Assembly: GCF_900188385.1 (NCBI RefSeq)
Contig: NZ_FZOI01000005.1
Span: forward strand, 1 to 64,000
Direction: 5' to 3'
Length of the DNA: 64,000 nt
From: Azospirillum sp. RU38E
GTDB taxonomy: Bacteria > Pseudomonadota > Alphaproteobacteria > Azospirillales > Azospirillaceae
Below the pieces are notes generated by a model. The model was not told the DNA's origin. It worked only from the letters and a program-made list of their open reading frames with translations, and searched no databases. The position numbers and the translations under genes were made by a program. This document shows positions 41,824 through 49,586 of this stretch, one piece after another (within the stretch, counting starts at the first letter, position 1; each line of letters starts with the position of its first letter).

Positions 41824-43032
41824 TCAACCCTCCGCCTGGGCGATCAGGCCACGGGCCTGCAGGTCATCGATGCGGGCGGTGTCATAGCCCAGTTCGGCCA
41901 GCAATTGCCGGCTGTGCGCGCCCGGCTTGGCCAGATCATGGGTGATGGTCGGGCGCTTGCCGTCAATTTCCACCGGCAGGGCCGGCAGGCGGATGGAACG
42001 CTGATCATCGGGCAGATGCAGTTCCAGCAGGCCGCCGGATTCCACCAGATGCGGATCTTCGAACAAATCTTCCGGCCGGTTGATCGGGGCAAAGGGCAGG
42101 CCGATTTCTTCCAGCTTTTGCAGCAGTTCGGCCTTGGTGAAATTCTGGAAAAGCTCCTGCACGCGCGGGATCACCCGTTCACGCGCCTGCACGCGGCCAT
42201 TATTTTTGGCCAGCGTTTCATCGGCGGCGAAATCATCCAGGCCGAACGCCTTGCAGAAACTGACCCACTGGCCATCCGTCACCACGCCGACAAAGACGAT
42301 CTCATCTTCCTTGGTGCGGAACTGGTCATAGATGGCCCAGGCGGAAATACGCACCGGCATCGGGCGGGCGGCGTTACCGGTCACGGCATATTGGGCCATA
42401 TGCTGGCCGACCATGAAGACGCAATTTTCAAACAGGGCCGATTTCACCGTCTGGCCCCGGCCCAGCGTGCCGCGCTGGATCAGGGCGGCCAGCACGCCGA
42501 TCACCCCGAACAGCCCGCCCATCACGTCGATCACCGACGATCCGGCGCGCAACGGGCGGCCCGGCGGACCGGTCATATAGGCAAGGCCGCCCATCATCTG
42601 CGCCACCTCATCCAAGGCGGCGCGATGTTCATAGGGGCCGGACAGGAAGCCCTTGGCCGAGCAATAGATGAGGTTGGGGTTGCGGGCGGCCAGCGCCTTT
42701 TCCCCGAAGCCCAGCGCCTCCATGGCGCCGGGGCGGAAATTTTCGATCAGCACATCGGCCTTGTCGATCAGGTCAAAGGCAATCTGCTTGCCCTCATCCG
42801 ACTTCAGGTCAACGGCCAAGCTGCGCTTGTTGCGGCCATACATGGGGAAATAGCCAGAACCGGCCCCCAGCAGGCGGCGGGTATTGTCGCCGCCGATCGG
42901 CTCCACCTTGATGACATCGGCACCCAGATCGCCCAGCACCATGCCGACCGTCGGCCCCATCACCATATGGGTGAATTCCACCACTTTCAGCCCGGCCAGC
43001 GGCAGGGGGGCGGTGCTGTTATCGTTCGGCAT
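41824..43032 (-). CDS. CaiB/BaiF-type (family III) CoA-transferase
   Basis: A 402-residue family III CoA-transferase: LKVVEFTHMVMGPTVGMVLG and DLGADVIKVEPIGGDNTRRL at the N-terminus, RNKRSLAVDLKSDEGKQI, and ADVLIENFRPGAMEALGFGE. A later GG-rich segment includes DVMGGLFGVIGVLAALIQRG. It moves CoA from an acyl-CoA donor such as succinyl-CoA onto a carboxylic acid. It lies three bases upstream of the lyase gene, so it probably activates the lyase substrate. It starts 22 bases after the LeuD-like gene. Confidence 0.88.
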   Translation of the reverse strand: MPNDNSTAPLPLAGLKVVEFTHMVMGPTVGMVLGDLGADVIKVEPIGGDNTRRLLGAGSGYFPMYGRNKRSLAVDLKSDEGKQIAFDLIDKADVLIENFRPGAMEALGFGEKALAARNPNLIYCSAKGFLSGPYEHRAALDEVAQMMGGLAYMTGPPGRPLRAGSSVIDVMGGLFGVIGVLAALIQRGTLGRGQTVKSALFENCVFMVGQHMAQYAVTGNAARPMPVRISAWAIYDQFRTKEDEIVFVGVVTDGQWVSFCKAFGLDDFAADETLAKNNGRVQARERVIPRVQELFQNFTKAELLQKLEEIGLPFAPINRPEDLFEDPHLVESGGLLELHLPDDQRSIRLPALPVEIDGKRPTITHDLAKPGAHSRQLLAELGYDTARIDDLQARGLIAQAEG

Positions 43033-43053
43033 TTCAAATCCCTCAAAGCAAAA

Positions 43054-43662
43054 TCAGGCAAACATCCAGGGATGGCGGGTACGGTAGGCACCCTCGAATT
43101 CTTTGATGGCGGGCAGTCGCTTCAGGGTGACGCCGATGGCATCCAGCCCTTCCAGCAGCATTTCCCGATCTGCCGGGGGAATGCTGAAGGAAAGCGTGCG
43201 CCCGTCTGCGCTGTGGACAGTCAGCGCGGCCAGATCGATGGTCAGCGGGGTGGGGCCGGCAGCCGCCACCAGGGCCGCCACCTCCGGTTCCGGCAGCACC
43301 AGCGGCAGGATGCCGTTGCGCACGCAATTGCCCTGGAAGATCGCCCCGAAGCTGGGGGCGATGACACAGCGCACCCCATAATCCTTCAGGGCCCAGACGG
43401 CATGTTCTCGCGAGGAGCCGCAGCCGAAATTGGCCCCGGCCAGCAGGATCGGGGCCTGACGGAAGGGCGCCCGGTTCAACACGAAATCCGGGTTTTCCAC
43501 CCGGTTCGCCACGTCGCTGTAACGCCAGTCGGCGAACATGCCCTCCCCCAAGCCTTCCTTGGAGACGCGCTTCATCTCGCGCGACGGGATGATGGCATCC
43601 GTATCCACATTGGCGCGGAACAAAGGGGCGGCGATACCGGTCAGGCGGATGAATTTTTCCAT
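43054..43662 (-). CDS. LeuD-like hydro-lyase small subunit
   Basis: A 202-residue aconitase-superfamily swivel domain: FRANVDTDAIIPSREMKRVS at the N-terminus and the substrate-binding loop NFGCGSSREHA at 78-88. With the large subunit it would isomerise or hydrate a branched dicarboxylate. I start at the ATG at 43662, with GGAGG about nine bases upstream; it overlaps nothing and follows the LeuC-like stop by four bases. The neighbouring CoA-transferase and lyase, and the absence of leuB or leuA, argue for a catabolic role rather than leucine synthesis. Confidence 0.85.
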   Translation of the reverse strand: MEKFIRLTGIAAPLFRANVDTDAIIPSREMKRVSKEGLGEGMFADWRYSDVANRVENPDFVLNRAPFRQAPILLAGANFGCGSSREHAVWALKDYGVRCVIAPSFGAIFQGNCVRNGILPLVLPEPEVAALVAAAGPTPLTIDLAALTVHSADGRTLSFSIPPADREMLLEGLDAIGVTLKRLPAIKEFEGAYRTRHPWMFA

Positions 43663-43666
43663 GGGA

Positions 43667-45088
43667 TCAAGCCTCCACCGGCTGGGCGGCCAGCGCGCGG
43701 GCATCGGCGATGCGACCGGCAATGGCCGATGCCGCCACCGTGACCGGACTGGCCAGATGCGAGCGGGTGCCCGGCCCCTGGCGGTTTTCAAAATTGCGGT
43801 TGGTGGAGGTCACCACCCGTTCACCCTTGCCGAAACTCTCGCCCCCGGCGAAGAAGCACATGGAACAGCCGCTTTCGCGCCATTCAAACCCGGCATCCAG
43901 GAAGATCTGATGCAGGCCCTCGGCCTCCGCCGCTGCCTTCACCAGACCGGAACCGGGCACGCAAATGGCGCGCACGCCCGGTGCCACATGCCGGCCCTTC
44001 AGGATGGCGGCGGCTGCCCGCAGGTCCGACAGGCGGCTGTTGGTGCAACTGCCGATGAAGGCGCCATCGATGGGCAGCCCCGCCAGGGCCTGCCCCGGCT
44101 CCAGCCCCATATAGGTCAGCGCCCGGCGTTGTGCCTCGGCTGCATTGGCATCGGCGGCATGGGCGGGATCAGGCACCACACCCGTGATTGGTAACGCGTG
44201 CTGCGGGCTGGTGCCCCAGGTGATGGTGGGGGCGATGCTGGCGCAATCCACCACGATTTCCTTGTCAAACACCGCATCGGCATCCGACACCAGATCAGCC
44301 CAATCGGCCAGCGCCTGTGCCCAAGCCATCCCCTTGGGCGCGAAGGGCCGGCCTTCCACCCAGGCAATGGTCTTGGCATCGGGCGCGCACAGGCCGGTCC
44401 AGGCGGCGAATTCCACGGCCATGTTGCACAGGGTCATGCGCGCTTCCACCGACAGGGCGGAAACAGCGGACCCGGCAAATTCAATGGCATAGCCAGAGCC
44501 ACCACCGGCCCCATGGGCGGCGATCAGGTGCAGGATCATATCCTTGGCGCCGACGCCGGCCGGCAATTCGCCTTCAAACCGCACCCGCATCTGGCGCGGG
44601 CGGCGCACCACCAGCGTCTGGGTGGCCAGCGCGTGCGCCGCCTCTGACGAGCCGATGCCCCAGGCCAAGGCGCCCAACCCGCCCTGGGTGCAGGTATGGC
44701 TGTCCGGGCAGACCAGGGTCAGCCCCGGCAGGGCAATACCCTGTTCCGGCGACACCACATGCACAATGCCCTGGCGATTATCGCCAATATCAAAGATGCG
44801 GATGCCGGCGGCATTGGCCGCCGCACGGGTTTCGCGGATAAAGGCTTCACCACCCGGCATCAGGGTTTCATCGCCGCGACCCGGCCGCGTATCGACAATA
44901 TGATCCATGCAGACAAAGGCGCGGTCCGGGTGGCGCACGGCGCGCCCCTGTTCGGCCAGACCCTTCAGGGCGATGGAGCCCGTGCGCTCATGCAGCAGCA
45001 CCCGGTCGATGTAAAGCAGGTCCGTCCCATCGCCCAGATCGGCGACGCAATGCCGTGACCATAACTTTTCCACCAAGGTTTTCGCCAT
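43667..45088 (-). CDS. LeuC-like hydro-lyase large subunit (catabolic paralogue)
   Basis: A 473-residue 4Fe-4S aconitase-family subunit. The cluster ligands are Cys348 (GSCTNSR), Cys408 and Cys411 (CSMC), and a substrate-loop block VCPDSHTCTQGGLGALAWGI is present. It differs from biosynthetic LeuC near the start (YIDRVLLHERTGSIALKGL instead of the usual HEVTSPQAFEGL) and after CSMC (FFAGGESFGKGE). That fits a paralogue acting on citramalate, mesaconate/citraconate or dimethylmalate; the exact substrate is inference. It is the first gene of the four-gene operon and is divergent from a BASS transporter. Confidence 0.85.
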   Translation of the reverse strand: MAKTLVEKLWSRHCVADLGDGTDLLYIDRVLLHERTGSIALKGLAEQGRAVRHPDRAFVCMDHIVDTRPGRGDETLMPGGEAFIRETRAAANAAGIRIFDIGDNRQGIVHVVSPEQGIALPGLTLVCPDSHTCTQGGLGALAWGIGSSEAAHALATQTLVVRRPRQMRVRFEGELPAGVGAKDMILHLIAAHGAGGGSGYAIEFAGSAVSALSVEARMTLCNMAVEFAAWTGLCAPDAKTIAWVEGRPFAPKGMAWAQALADWADLVSDADAVFDKEIVVDCASIAPTITWGTSPQHALPITGVVPDPAHAADANAAEAQRRALTYMGLEPGQALAGLPIDGAFIGSCTNSRLSDLRAAAAILKGRHVAPGVRAICVPGSGLVKAAAEAEGLHQIFLDAGFEWRESGCSMCFFAGGESFGKGERVVTSTNRNFENRQGPGTRSHLASPVTVAASAIAGRIADARALAAQPVEA

Positions 45089-45140
45089 GTGAGACTACCC
45101 CAACCCCAAAAGCCTTGCCCGCTGAAGCGGGACATTAAAT

Positions 45141-45156
45141 GGTATATTGATATACC
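45141..45156. promoter_or_regulatory. Perfect palindrome, probable operator of the LeuCD-like operon
   Basis: GGTATATTGATATACC has exact 6-base arms GGTATA and TATACC around TTGA and lies about 53 bases upstream of the LeuC-like start. GGTATA/TATACC arms are common in operators of GntR-family (FadR-type) regulators. No regulator gene is adjacent, so the binding protein would be encoded elsewhere. Confidence 0.6.
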
Positions 45157-45336
45157 CTTATCAGCACTGGAGCCGCTTGTCACCCGCGATAATGGCTTTG
45201 ACCGTACCGTGGCGCCCCTATCGACCCAGCATAGGGGGCCGGGCATGGGCCCTATGTGCGGCGCGGGGTTGGTGCGGCGGGGAAATGGGGCTTTAAAGTC
45301 AAGGCAAGGCGAAGATGATGATGTAGGCCCGCGACC

Positions 45337-46314
45337 ATGTTCCGTTTCCTGCGCACGGTGATTGACCCGTTCCTGCTGGCCCTGTTGACAACGGTGGGGC
45401 TGGCCGCCTTGTTTCCGGCCAGCGGGGCGCTGGTGGGGTGGGTGGATGTGGCGGCCGATATCGCCATCGCGCTGCTGTTCTTCTTCCACGGAGCCAAGCT
45501 GTCGCGGGAGGCCATTCTGGCCGGCATCGGGCATTGGCGGCTGCATCTGACGGTGCTGGCCACCACCTTTGTGCTGTTCCCCCTGTTAGGGCTGGGCATG
45601 GGGTTGCTGCCGGCATGGCTGTTGTCACCGGGTATCGCCGGCGGCCTGCTCTATCTCTGCCTGCTGCCCTCCACGGTGCAAAGCTCCATCGCCTTTACCT
45701 CCATGGCCGGCGGCAATGTGCCGGCGGCCATCTGTTCGGCCTCGGCTTCCAACCTGCTGGGCATCTTCATCACCCCGGTGCTGGTCGGCCTGTTGATGCA
45801 GACCAACGGGGAGGCGGGGATTTCGCTGCACGCCATCGAATCGATCCTGCTGCAATTGCTGGTGCCGTTTGTCGGCGGCCATCTGCTGCGCCCGCTGATC
45901 GGCGGCTTCGTGGCGCGGCATAAGCAGCTGATCGGCTATAGCGACCGGGGATCGATCCTGCTGGTGGTCTATTCCGCCTTCAGTGCCGCCGTGGCGGAAG
46001 GGCTGTGGCACAAGGTGGCGCCGTTTGATCTGGTCACCATCCTGGTGGCCAGTTCGCTGTTGCTGGGGCTGGTGCTGGGCCTGTCGGCCCTGGCCGGGCG
46101 GCTGCTGGGCTTCAACCGCGCGGATAGGATCACCCTGATTTTCTGCGGATCGAAGAAAAGCCTTGTTTCCGGCGTACCCATGGCAGGCGTGCTGTTTTCA
46201 GCCGCGCAGGTCGGCTTGCTGATTCTGCCGCTGATGATCTTCCATCAGATCCAATTGATCGTCTGCACCTGGCTGGCCGGTCGCTTCCGGGCTGGCGGCC
46301 AGCCCGGAAGCTGA
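45337..46314 (+). CDS. Bile acid:sodium symporter (BASS) family transporter
   Basis: A 325-residue, about ten-TM protein of the YfeH/SLC10A7-like branch of the BASS family: DIAIALLFFFHGAKLSREAI, LCLLPSTVQSSIAFTSMAGG with NVPAAICSASASNLLGIF, and the C-terminal FCGSKKSLVSGVPMAGVLFS. BASS proteins carry organic anions, often with sodium. Being divergent from the LeuCD-like operon and facing its operator, it may import that pathway's substrate, which is inference. YfeH-type members have no established substrate in bacteria. Confidence 0.85.
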   Translation: MFRFLRTVIDPFLLALLTTVGLAALFPASGALVGWVDVAADIAIALLFFFHGAKLSREAILAGIGHWRLHLTVLATTFVLFPLLGLGMGLLPAWLLSPGIAGGLLYLCLLPSTVQSSIAFTSMAGGNVPAAICSASASNLLGIFITPVLVGLLMQTNGEAGISLHAIESILLQLLVPFVGGHLLRPLIGGFVARHKQLIGYSDRGSILLVVYSAFSAAVAEGLWHKVAPFDLVTILVASSLLLGLVLGLSALAGRLLGFNRADRITLIFCGSKKSLVSGVPMAGVLFSAAQVGLLILPLMIFHQIQLIVCTWLAGRFRAGGQPGS

Positions 46315-46355
46315 AAGTATTGGAGCGTGAATCCGCTCGTTGAACAAGGATTTAG

Positions 46356-46389
46356 AGCCGGTTGTGTTTCCGGTTAAAAGCAACCGGCT
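46356..46389. terminator. Hairpin between convergent BASS and FlgN-like genes
   Basis: AGCCGGTTG (46356-46364) pairs with CAACCGGCT (46381-46389) around a 16-base loop that can itself fold. It touches the stop of the FlgN-like gene and could terminate transcription from both sides. Confidence 0.5.
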
Positions 46390-46858
46390 AGAGCTGATGC
46401 TCCACCCGGCCATAGCCGGGGATGGCGCGGCGGGTCTCATCCCCGCGCCGGCCATAGACGCCATCGGCCTGCTGGCGGGCGGCGATGCGGGCCATGTGAC
46501 CCGTGATCGCCGCCACCGCTTCCTGCGCCGCCGTCAGGGTGCGCAAGTTGGCGGCAATGGCCTCACGCAGCCGGTCACCCGCCGCGCGCAGCGCCGCCGG
46601 CGGGGCCGGATCGTCCATCGCCTCTTCTTCCCCGTCCGCGTCCGCTGACGGGGAAGCCGTTATTGCCGGCCGATGGGCCTGCCGCAGCAGCAGGCCCAGC
46701 CGTTCGAACAGCTGGCGCTTGGCCGCCAGATAGAGGTCCAGCCCCTCGGTCTGGCTTTGGGCGACCTTCTCCGTCTCTTCCTCCAGCACCTGGGACAGCA
46801 GTTCCAGCGCCTCCAGCAGATGCAGGCGCAGATCGGGCGACATTTCCTCAGCGCGCAT
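46388..46858 (-). CDS. flgN: FlgN-like flagellar chaperone (tentative)
   Basis: A 156-residue helical protein. An N-terminal long helix (LRLHLLEALELLSQVLEEET, then LYLAAKRQLFERLGLLLRQA), a low-complexity acidic linker (about 70-85) and a C-terminal helix (ALRAAGDRLREAIAANLRTL) give the pattern of FlgN chaperones that escort FlgK and FlgL. It is the last gene after flgI and flgJ. FlgN is poorly conserved, so the name rests on context and helical layout. Confidence 0.6.
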   Translation of the reverse strand: MRAEEMSPDLRLHLLEALELLSQVLEEETEKVAQSQTEGLDLYLAAKRQLFERLGLLLRQAHRPAITASPSADADGEEEAMDDPAPPAALRAAGDRLREAIAANLRTLTAAQEAVAAITGHMARIAARQQADGVYGRRGDETRRAIPGYGRVEHQL

Positions 46859-46861
46859 GGC

Positions 46862-47173
46862 TCAGGACTCCTTGGCTTTATTATAGGCGTCGATCTGGGC
46901 CGCCACCTGGGGGGCGATGCCCAGCCCGCCGCCGTCAGCGATGGAGCGGGCCACGGCGTCCAGCATCATCCCGCGATAGACCTCTTCGGCATAACCACCG
47001 CCGAAAGCACCCTCGGTGGACACGCCTTCGAACATGGATTGCAGGGCTTGATTCAACATCATCGCCTCGAATTCGCGGGCAACGCTGTCCACCTTGTCGG
47101 CCCCCGCCGCCCCGGTCGGGGCGACTGGCGGGCTGGCCGGTGGCAGGACGGTGGTGGTCACGGTATCCAGCAT
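46862..47173 (-). CDS. flgJ: Rod-binding protein (FlgJ N-terminal type)
   Basis: A 103-residue protein corresponding to the rod-capping N-domain of FlgJ without the muramidase half: VAREFEAMMLNQALQSMFEG, GGGYAEEVYRGMMLDAVARS, then a C-terminal helix. Single-domain FlgJ is usual in alphaproteobacteria. Its ATG overlaps the flgI stop (TGATG) with GGAGGTGA upstream, so it is coupled to flgI. Confidence 0.88.
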   Translation of the reverse strand: MLDTVTTTVLPPASPPVAPTGAAGADKVDSVAREFEAMMLNQALQSMFEGVSTEGAFGGGYAEEVYRGMMLDAVARSIADGGGLGIAPQVAAQIDAYNKAKES

Positions 47174-48300
47174 CACATCACCTCCAGTTCGGCATGAAGG
47201 GCGCCCGCCGCCTTGATGGCCTGCAACATGGTGATGATGTCACGCGGCGTGGCGCCCAGCTTGTTGAGACCATTGACCAGATCGCGCAGCGAGGCCCCGC
47301 CTTCCAGCACATTCACCCGCTGACCCTGACCCTCATCCACCTGAATCTGGGTGCGCGGCACCAATGTGGTCTGGCCCTGGGTGGCAAAGGGTGCGGGTTG
47401 GGAAACCTGCGGTGTCTCCTCCACCCGCACGGTCAGGTTGCCCTGGGCAATGGCCACCGTGCTGATCCGCACATTCTCACCCATGACGATGGTGCCCGAT
47501 TGTTCATCGATCACCACGCGGGCCACCTGATCGGGCTTGATGGGCAGGGTTTCGATGCGGGTCATCAGCCCGGCGACATTGCCCTGGTAATTGTCGGGCA
47601 CGGTAATATCCACGGTGGCGGGATCGGTGGACCGCGCCGTCCCGCCGCCCAGCGTCTGGTTCACCGCCGCCGCGATGCGGTTGGCGGTGGAGAAATCGGG
47701 ATTGCGCAGGGTCAGCCGCACCCGGCTGAGGCTGTCCAGATCGAAATCCACCTCCCGTTCCACGATGGCGCCATTGGCGATGCGGCCAGAGGTCGGCACC
47801 CCCTTGGTGACACTGGCCGCCGCCCCTTCCACCGCATAGCCCGCCGTGGCCACCGGCCCCTGCGCCACCGCATAGATCTTGCCATCGGCCCCCATCAGCG
47901 GCGTGGCAATCAGGTTGCCACCCGAAAGGCTTTTCGCGTCCCCCATGGTGGAGATGGACACATCCAATCGTGTGCCTTGACGGGGAAAGGGCGGCAATGT
48001 CGCCGTCACCATCACGGCGGCGACATTGCGTGTTTTCACATTCAAGCCGGTGATGTTCACGCCCAGCCGTTCCAACATGCCTTCCAGGCTCTGCTGGGTG
48101 AAGGGGGAGTTCTGCAAGCGGTCGCCAGTGCCGTTCAGCCCCACCACCAGGCCATAGCCCAGCAGCTGGTTGCCGCGCACCCCTTCCACCTCCACCAGAT
48201 CCTTGATGCGCATCTGGGCCGATGCCGCCATGGGCAGGGCCAGCGCCCACAGACAGGCCGCCATGGCCATGAAACGGTGGACGTAATGGCGCTCAGCCAT
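47173..48300 (-). CDS. flgI: Flagellar P-ring protein FlgI
   Basis: A 375-residue periplasmic protein that forms the P ring in the peptidoglycan layer. A signal peptide ends at about residue 29 (ALALPMAASAQ), followed by the conserved RIKDLVEVEGVRGNQLLGYG start and GLNGTGDRLQNSPFTQQSLE. The C-terminal ends with the helix LNKLGATPRDIITMLQAIKA. I chose the ATG at 48300; an ATG five codons earlier has no better ribosome site. An exact CtrA-like box lies 80 bases upstream. It heads the flgI-flgJ-flgN-like operon. Confidence 0.95.
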   Translation of the reverse strand: MAERHYVHRFMAMAACLWALALPMAASAQMRIKDLVEVEGVRGNQLLGYGLVVGLNGTGDRLQNSPFTQQSLEGMLERLGVNITGLNVKTRNVAAVMVTATLPPFPRQGTRLDVSISTMGDAKSLSGGNLIATPLMGADGKIYAVAQGPVATAGYAVEGAAASVTKGVPTSGRIANGAIVEREVDFDLDSLSRVRLTLRNPDFSTANRIAAAVNQTLGGGTARSTDPATVDITVPDNYQGNVAGLMTRIETLPIKPDQVARVVIDEQSGTIVMGENVRISTVAIAQGNLTVRVEETPQVSQPAPFATQGQTTLVPRTQIQVDEGQGQRVNVLEGGASLRDLVNGLNKLGATPRDIITMLQAIKAAGALHAELEVM

Positions 48301-48379
48301 GGCCTTCCCCTGCAAATTCCCGATCGGATGCCAACCATAGGCCCGCAGGGTTAAAGCGGGTTTTCAGCCCGGCTTCGCG

Positions 48380-48394
48380 TTAATGGTGCTTTAA
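48380..48394. promoter_or_regulatory. CtrA-like box (exact TTAA-N7-TTAA) between flgI and the orphan regulator
   Basis: TTAATGGTGCTTTAA is an exact TTAA-N7-TTAA, 80 bases upstream of flgI, the same spacing as the box before the 78-residue gene. An AT-rich stretch (48470-48510) nearer the regulator gene may be that gene's own promoter. Confidence 0.65.
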
Positions 48395-48566
48395 GACATT
48401 TTTGATTCCCGACTTGACTACGACCTTGTGGGTAGTCATTGCTCTTTCAGGTGAGTTTCTGAGAGTAGAGCAAATCAAAAACGCTACAAAAATCATAATA
48501 AATTTTCCTCGAATAGAATCTACTGAGTCTTCCCTTGGGCTTGGACTTGAACGCAGGAGTGGGGTA

Positions 48567-49322
48567 ATGCGCGTCTTGTTGATTGAGAACGATCGAACCA
48601 TCGCGGGAGCAATTTCCCGGGCTATCGGGCGGGTTGGTGTCCGTTGCGAACATCAGACCCAGGCGGAGGCGGAGGGTTTCCTGGCCGAACGCGATGGCAG
48701 CATGGAAAACCATGACGCTATCCTGGTCGGGGGCATCAGCGGCGCTGACGGCTTCATCGCCCAGCTGCGGGCCATCGTCGGCCAGGCAATCATCGTCAGC
48801 CTGCTGGATCATCGCTGCGTCAACTCCACCATCCAGCATCTGCGGGCAGGGGCCGACGATGTGCTGGTGAAGCCGATCAATCCGCAGGAGATTGAGGCGC
48901 GGCTGCACGCCGTGCGCCGCCGTACCCATGGCCATAGCTCACCGGAGCTGACGGTGGGCCGCCTGACCGTCTATCTGGACGGGCGCGACCCCTGCGTGGA
49001 TGGCCAGCGCCTGCGCCTGTCGCACCGCGAACATGCCATTTTCAGCGTGCTGGCGCTGAATGTCGGACGGGTGGTTTCCAAGGAAAAGATTTACGAATCG
49101 GTCTATACCCTGTCCGGCTCCGACCCGCTGGACAAGGTGATCGATGTCTATATTTGCAAGCTGCGCAAGAAGATCGCTGAGGCGACTGGCGGCGACAAGT
49201 ATATCGAGACCGTCTATGGCCGCGGTTACAAGTTCGAGGCCCCAGCCGATGAAGACCGCGAGCTGACGCCCGCCTCCGCCAAGGATTTTCCCATGGCCCT
49301 GATGGGGGGTGCGGCGGCCTGA
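48567..49322 (+). CDS. Orphan CtrA-like DNA-binding response regulator lacking the phospho-acceptor Asp
   Basis: A 251-residue OmpR/CtrA-type regulator. The receiver (1-118) begins MRVLLIENDR and keeps Lys102 (VKPINPQE), but the position equivalent to CtrA Asp51 is Gly55 (DAILVGGISG) and an acidic-pocket residue is Asn8. The C-terminal winged helix has VIDVYICKLRKKIAEATGGD and YIETVYGRGYKF, very close to CtrA. The start ATG at 48567 has AGGAG about eight bases upstream; a longer frame lacks this. No kinase is adjacent. Orphan CtrA relatives such as Rem and FtcR control flagellar genes in Rhizobiales. Its position and the nearby CtrA-like box suggest the same here. Confidence 0.85.
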   Translation: MRVLLIENDRTIAGAISRAIGRVGVRCEHQTQAEAEGFLAERDGSMENHDAILVGGISGADGFIAQLRAIVGQAIIVSLLDHRCVNSTIQHLRAGADDVLVKPINPQEIEARLHAVRRRTHGHSSPELTVGRLTVYLDGRDPCVDGQRLRLSHREHAIFSVLALNVGRVVSKEKIYESVYTLSGSDPLDKVIDVYICKLRKKIAEATGGDKYIETVYGRGYKFEAPADEDRELTPASAKDFPMALMGGAAA

Positions 49323-49378
49323 CGGCTGTCGGCACCTCCCCGCTGCCCAGGCAGGTCCAAGGCTCTGGCTATTTGCGC

Positions 49379-49412
49379 GGCCGCCCCCGTGATTGCCGGG
49401 GGCGGCCTTTTT
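49379..49412 (+). terminator. Rho-independent terminator after the orphan regulator
   Basis: GGCCGCCCCCG pairs exactly with CGGGGGCGGCC around TGATTGC and is followed by TTTTT. It lies 57 bases beyond the regulator stop. Confidence 0.88.
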
Positions 49413-49502
49413 CCGTCACTGATGAAAAGGTGGGGTGTTGCGGCCCGTTTAGGGGGGCGTAAACTTTTATTTCAATTCCTTACACGGCTTTATTTCCCGT
49501 AT

Positions 49503-49534
49503 CACCGTCACCCATGCTGCGGCCGGGGTGACGG
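49503..49534. repeat. Collapsed copy of the GCTGCGGCCGGGG repeat
   Basis: ACCGTCACCCATGCTGCGGC followed by CGGGGTGACGGT reads as one left arm joined directly to the end of the right arm, as though the middle had been deleted. Between it and the flgL stop is CCTTTCAAGCCAACACTCAG, resembling the sequence that abuts fliK. The rest of 49413-49586 shows no gene. Confidence 0.6.
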
Positions 49535-49586
49535 TGAGAATGCGGTGATGTTTTGATAGTAAACAAAAATCCTTTCAAGCCAACAC

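Noticed and set aside
41182-43743. An 853-codon open frame on the plus strand
   Set aside because: It lies wholly antisense to the lyase, CoA-transferase and LeuD-like genes, has His/Gln/Gly-rich sequence typical of reverse-strand reading in GC-rich DNA, and shows no motifs.
43054-45088. Assignment as leucine-biosynthetic leuC and leuD
   Set aside because: The N-terminal and post-CSMC signatures differ from biosynthetic LeuC as I recall it, and the operon holds a CoA-transferase and a lyase instead of leuA or leuB. A phylogeny would settle it.
46663-48354. A 563-codon open frame on the plus strand
   Set aside because: It is antisense to flgI and flgJ and has Pro/Arg/His-rich shadow composition.
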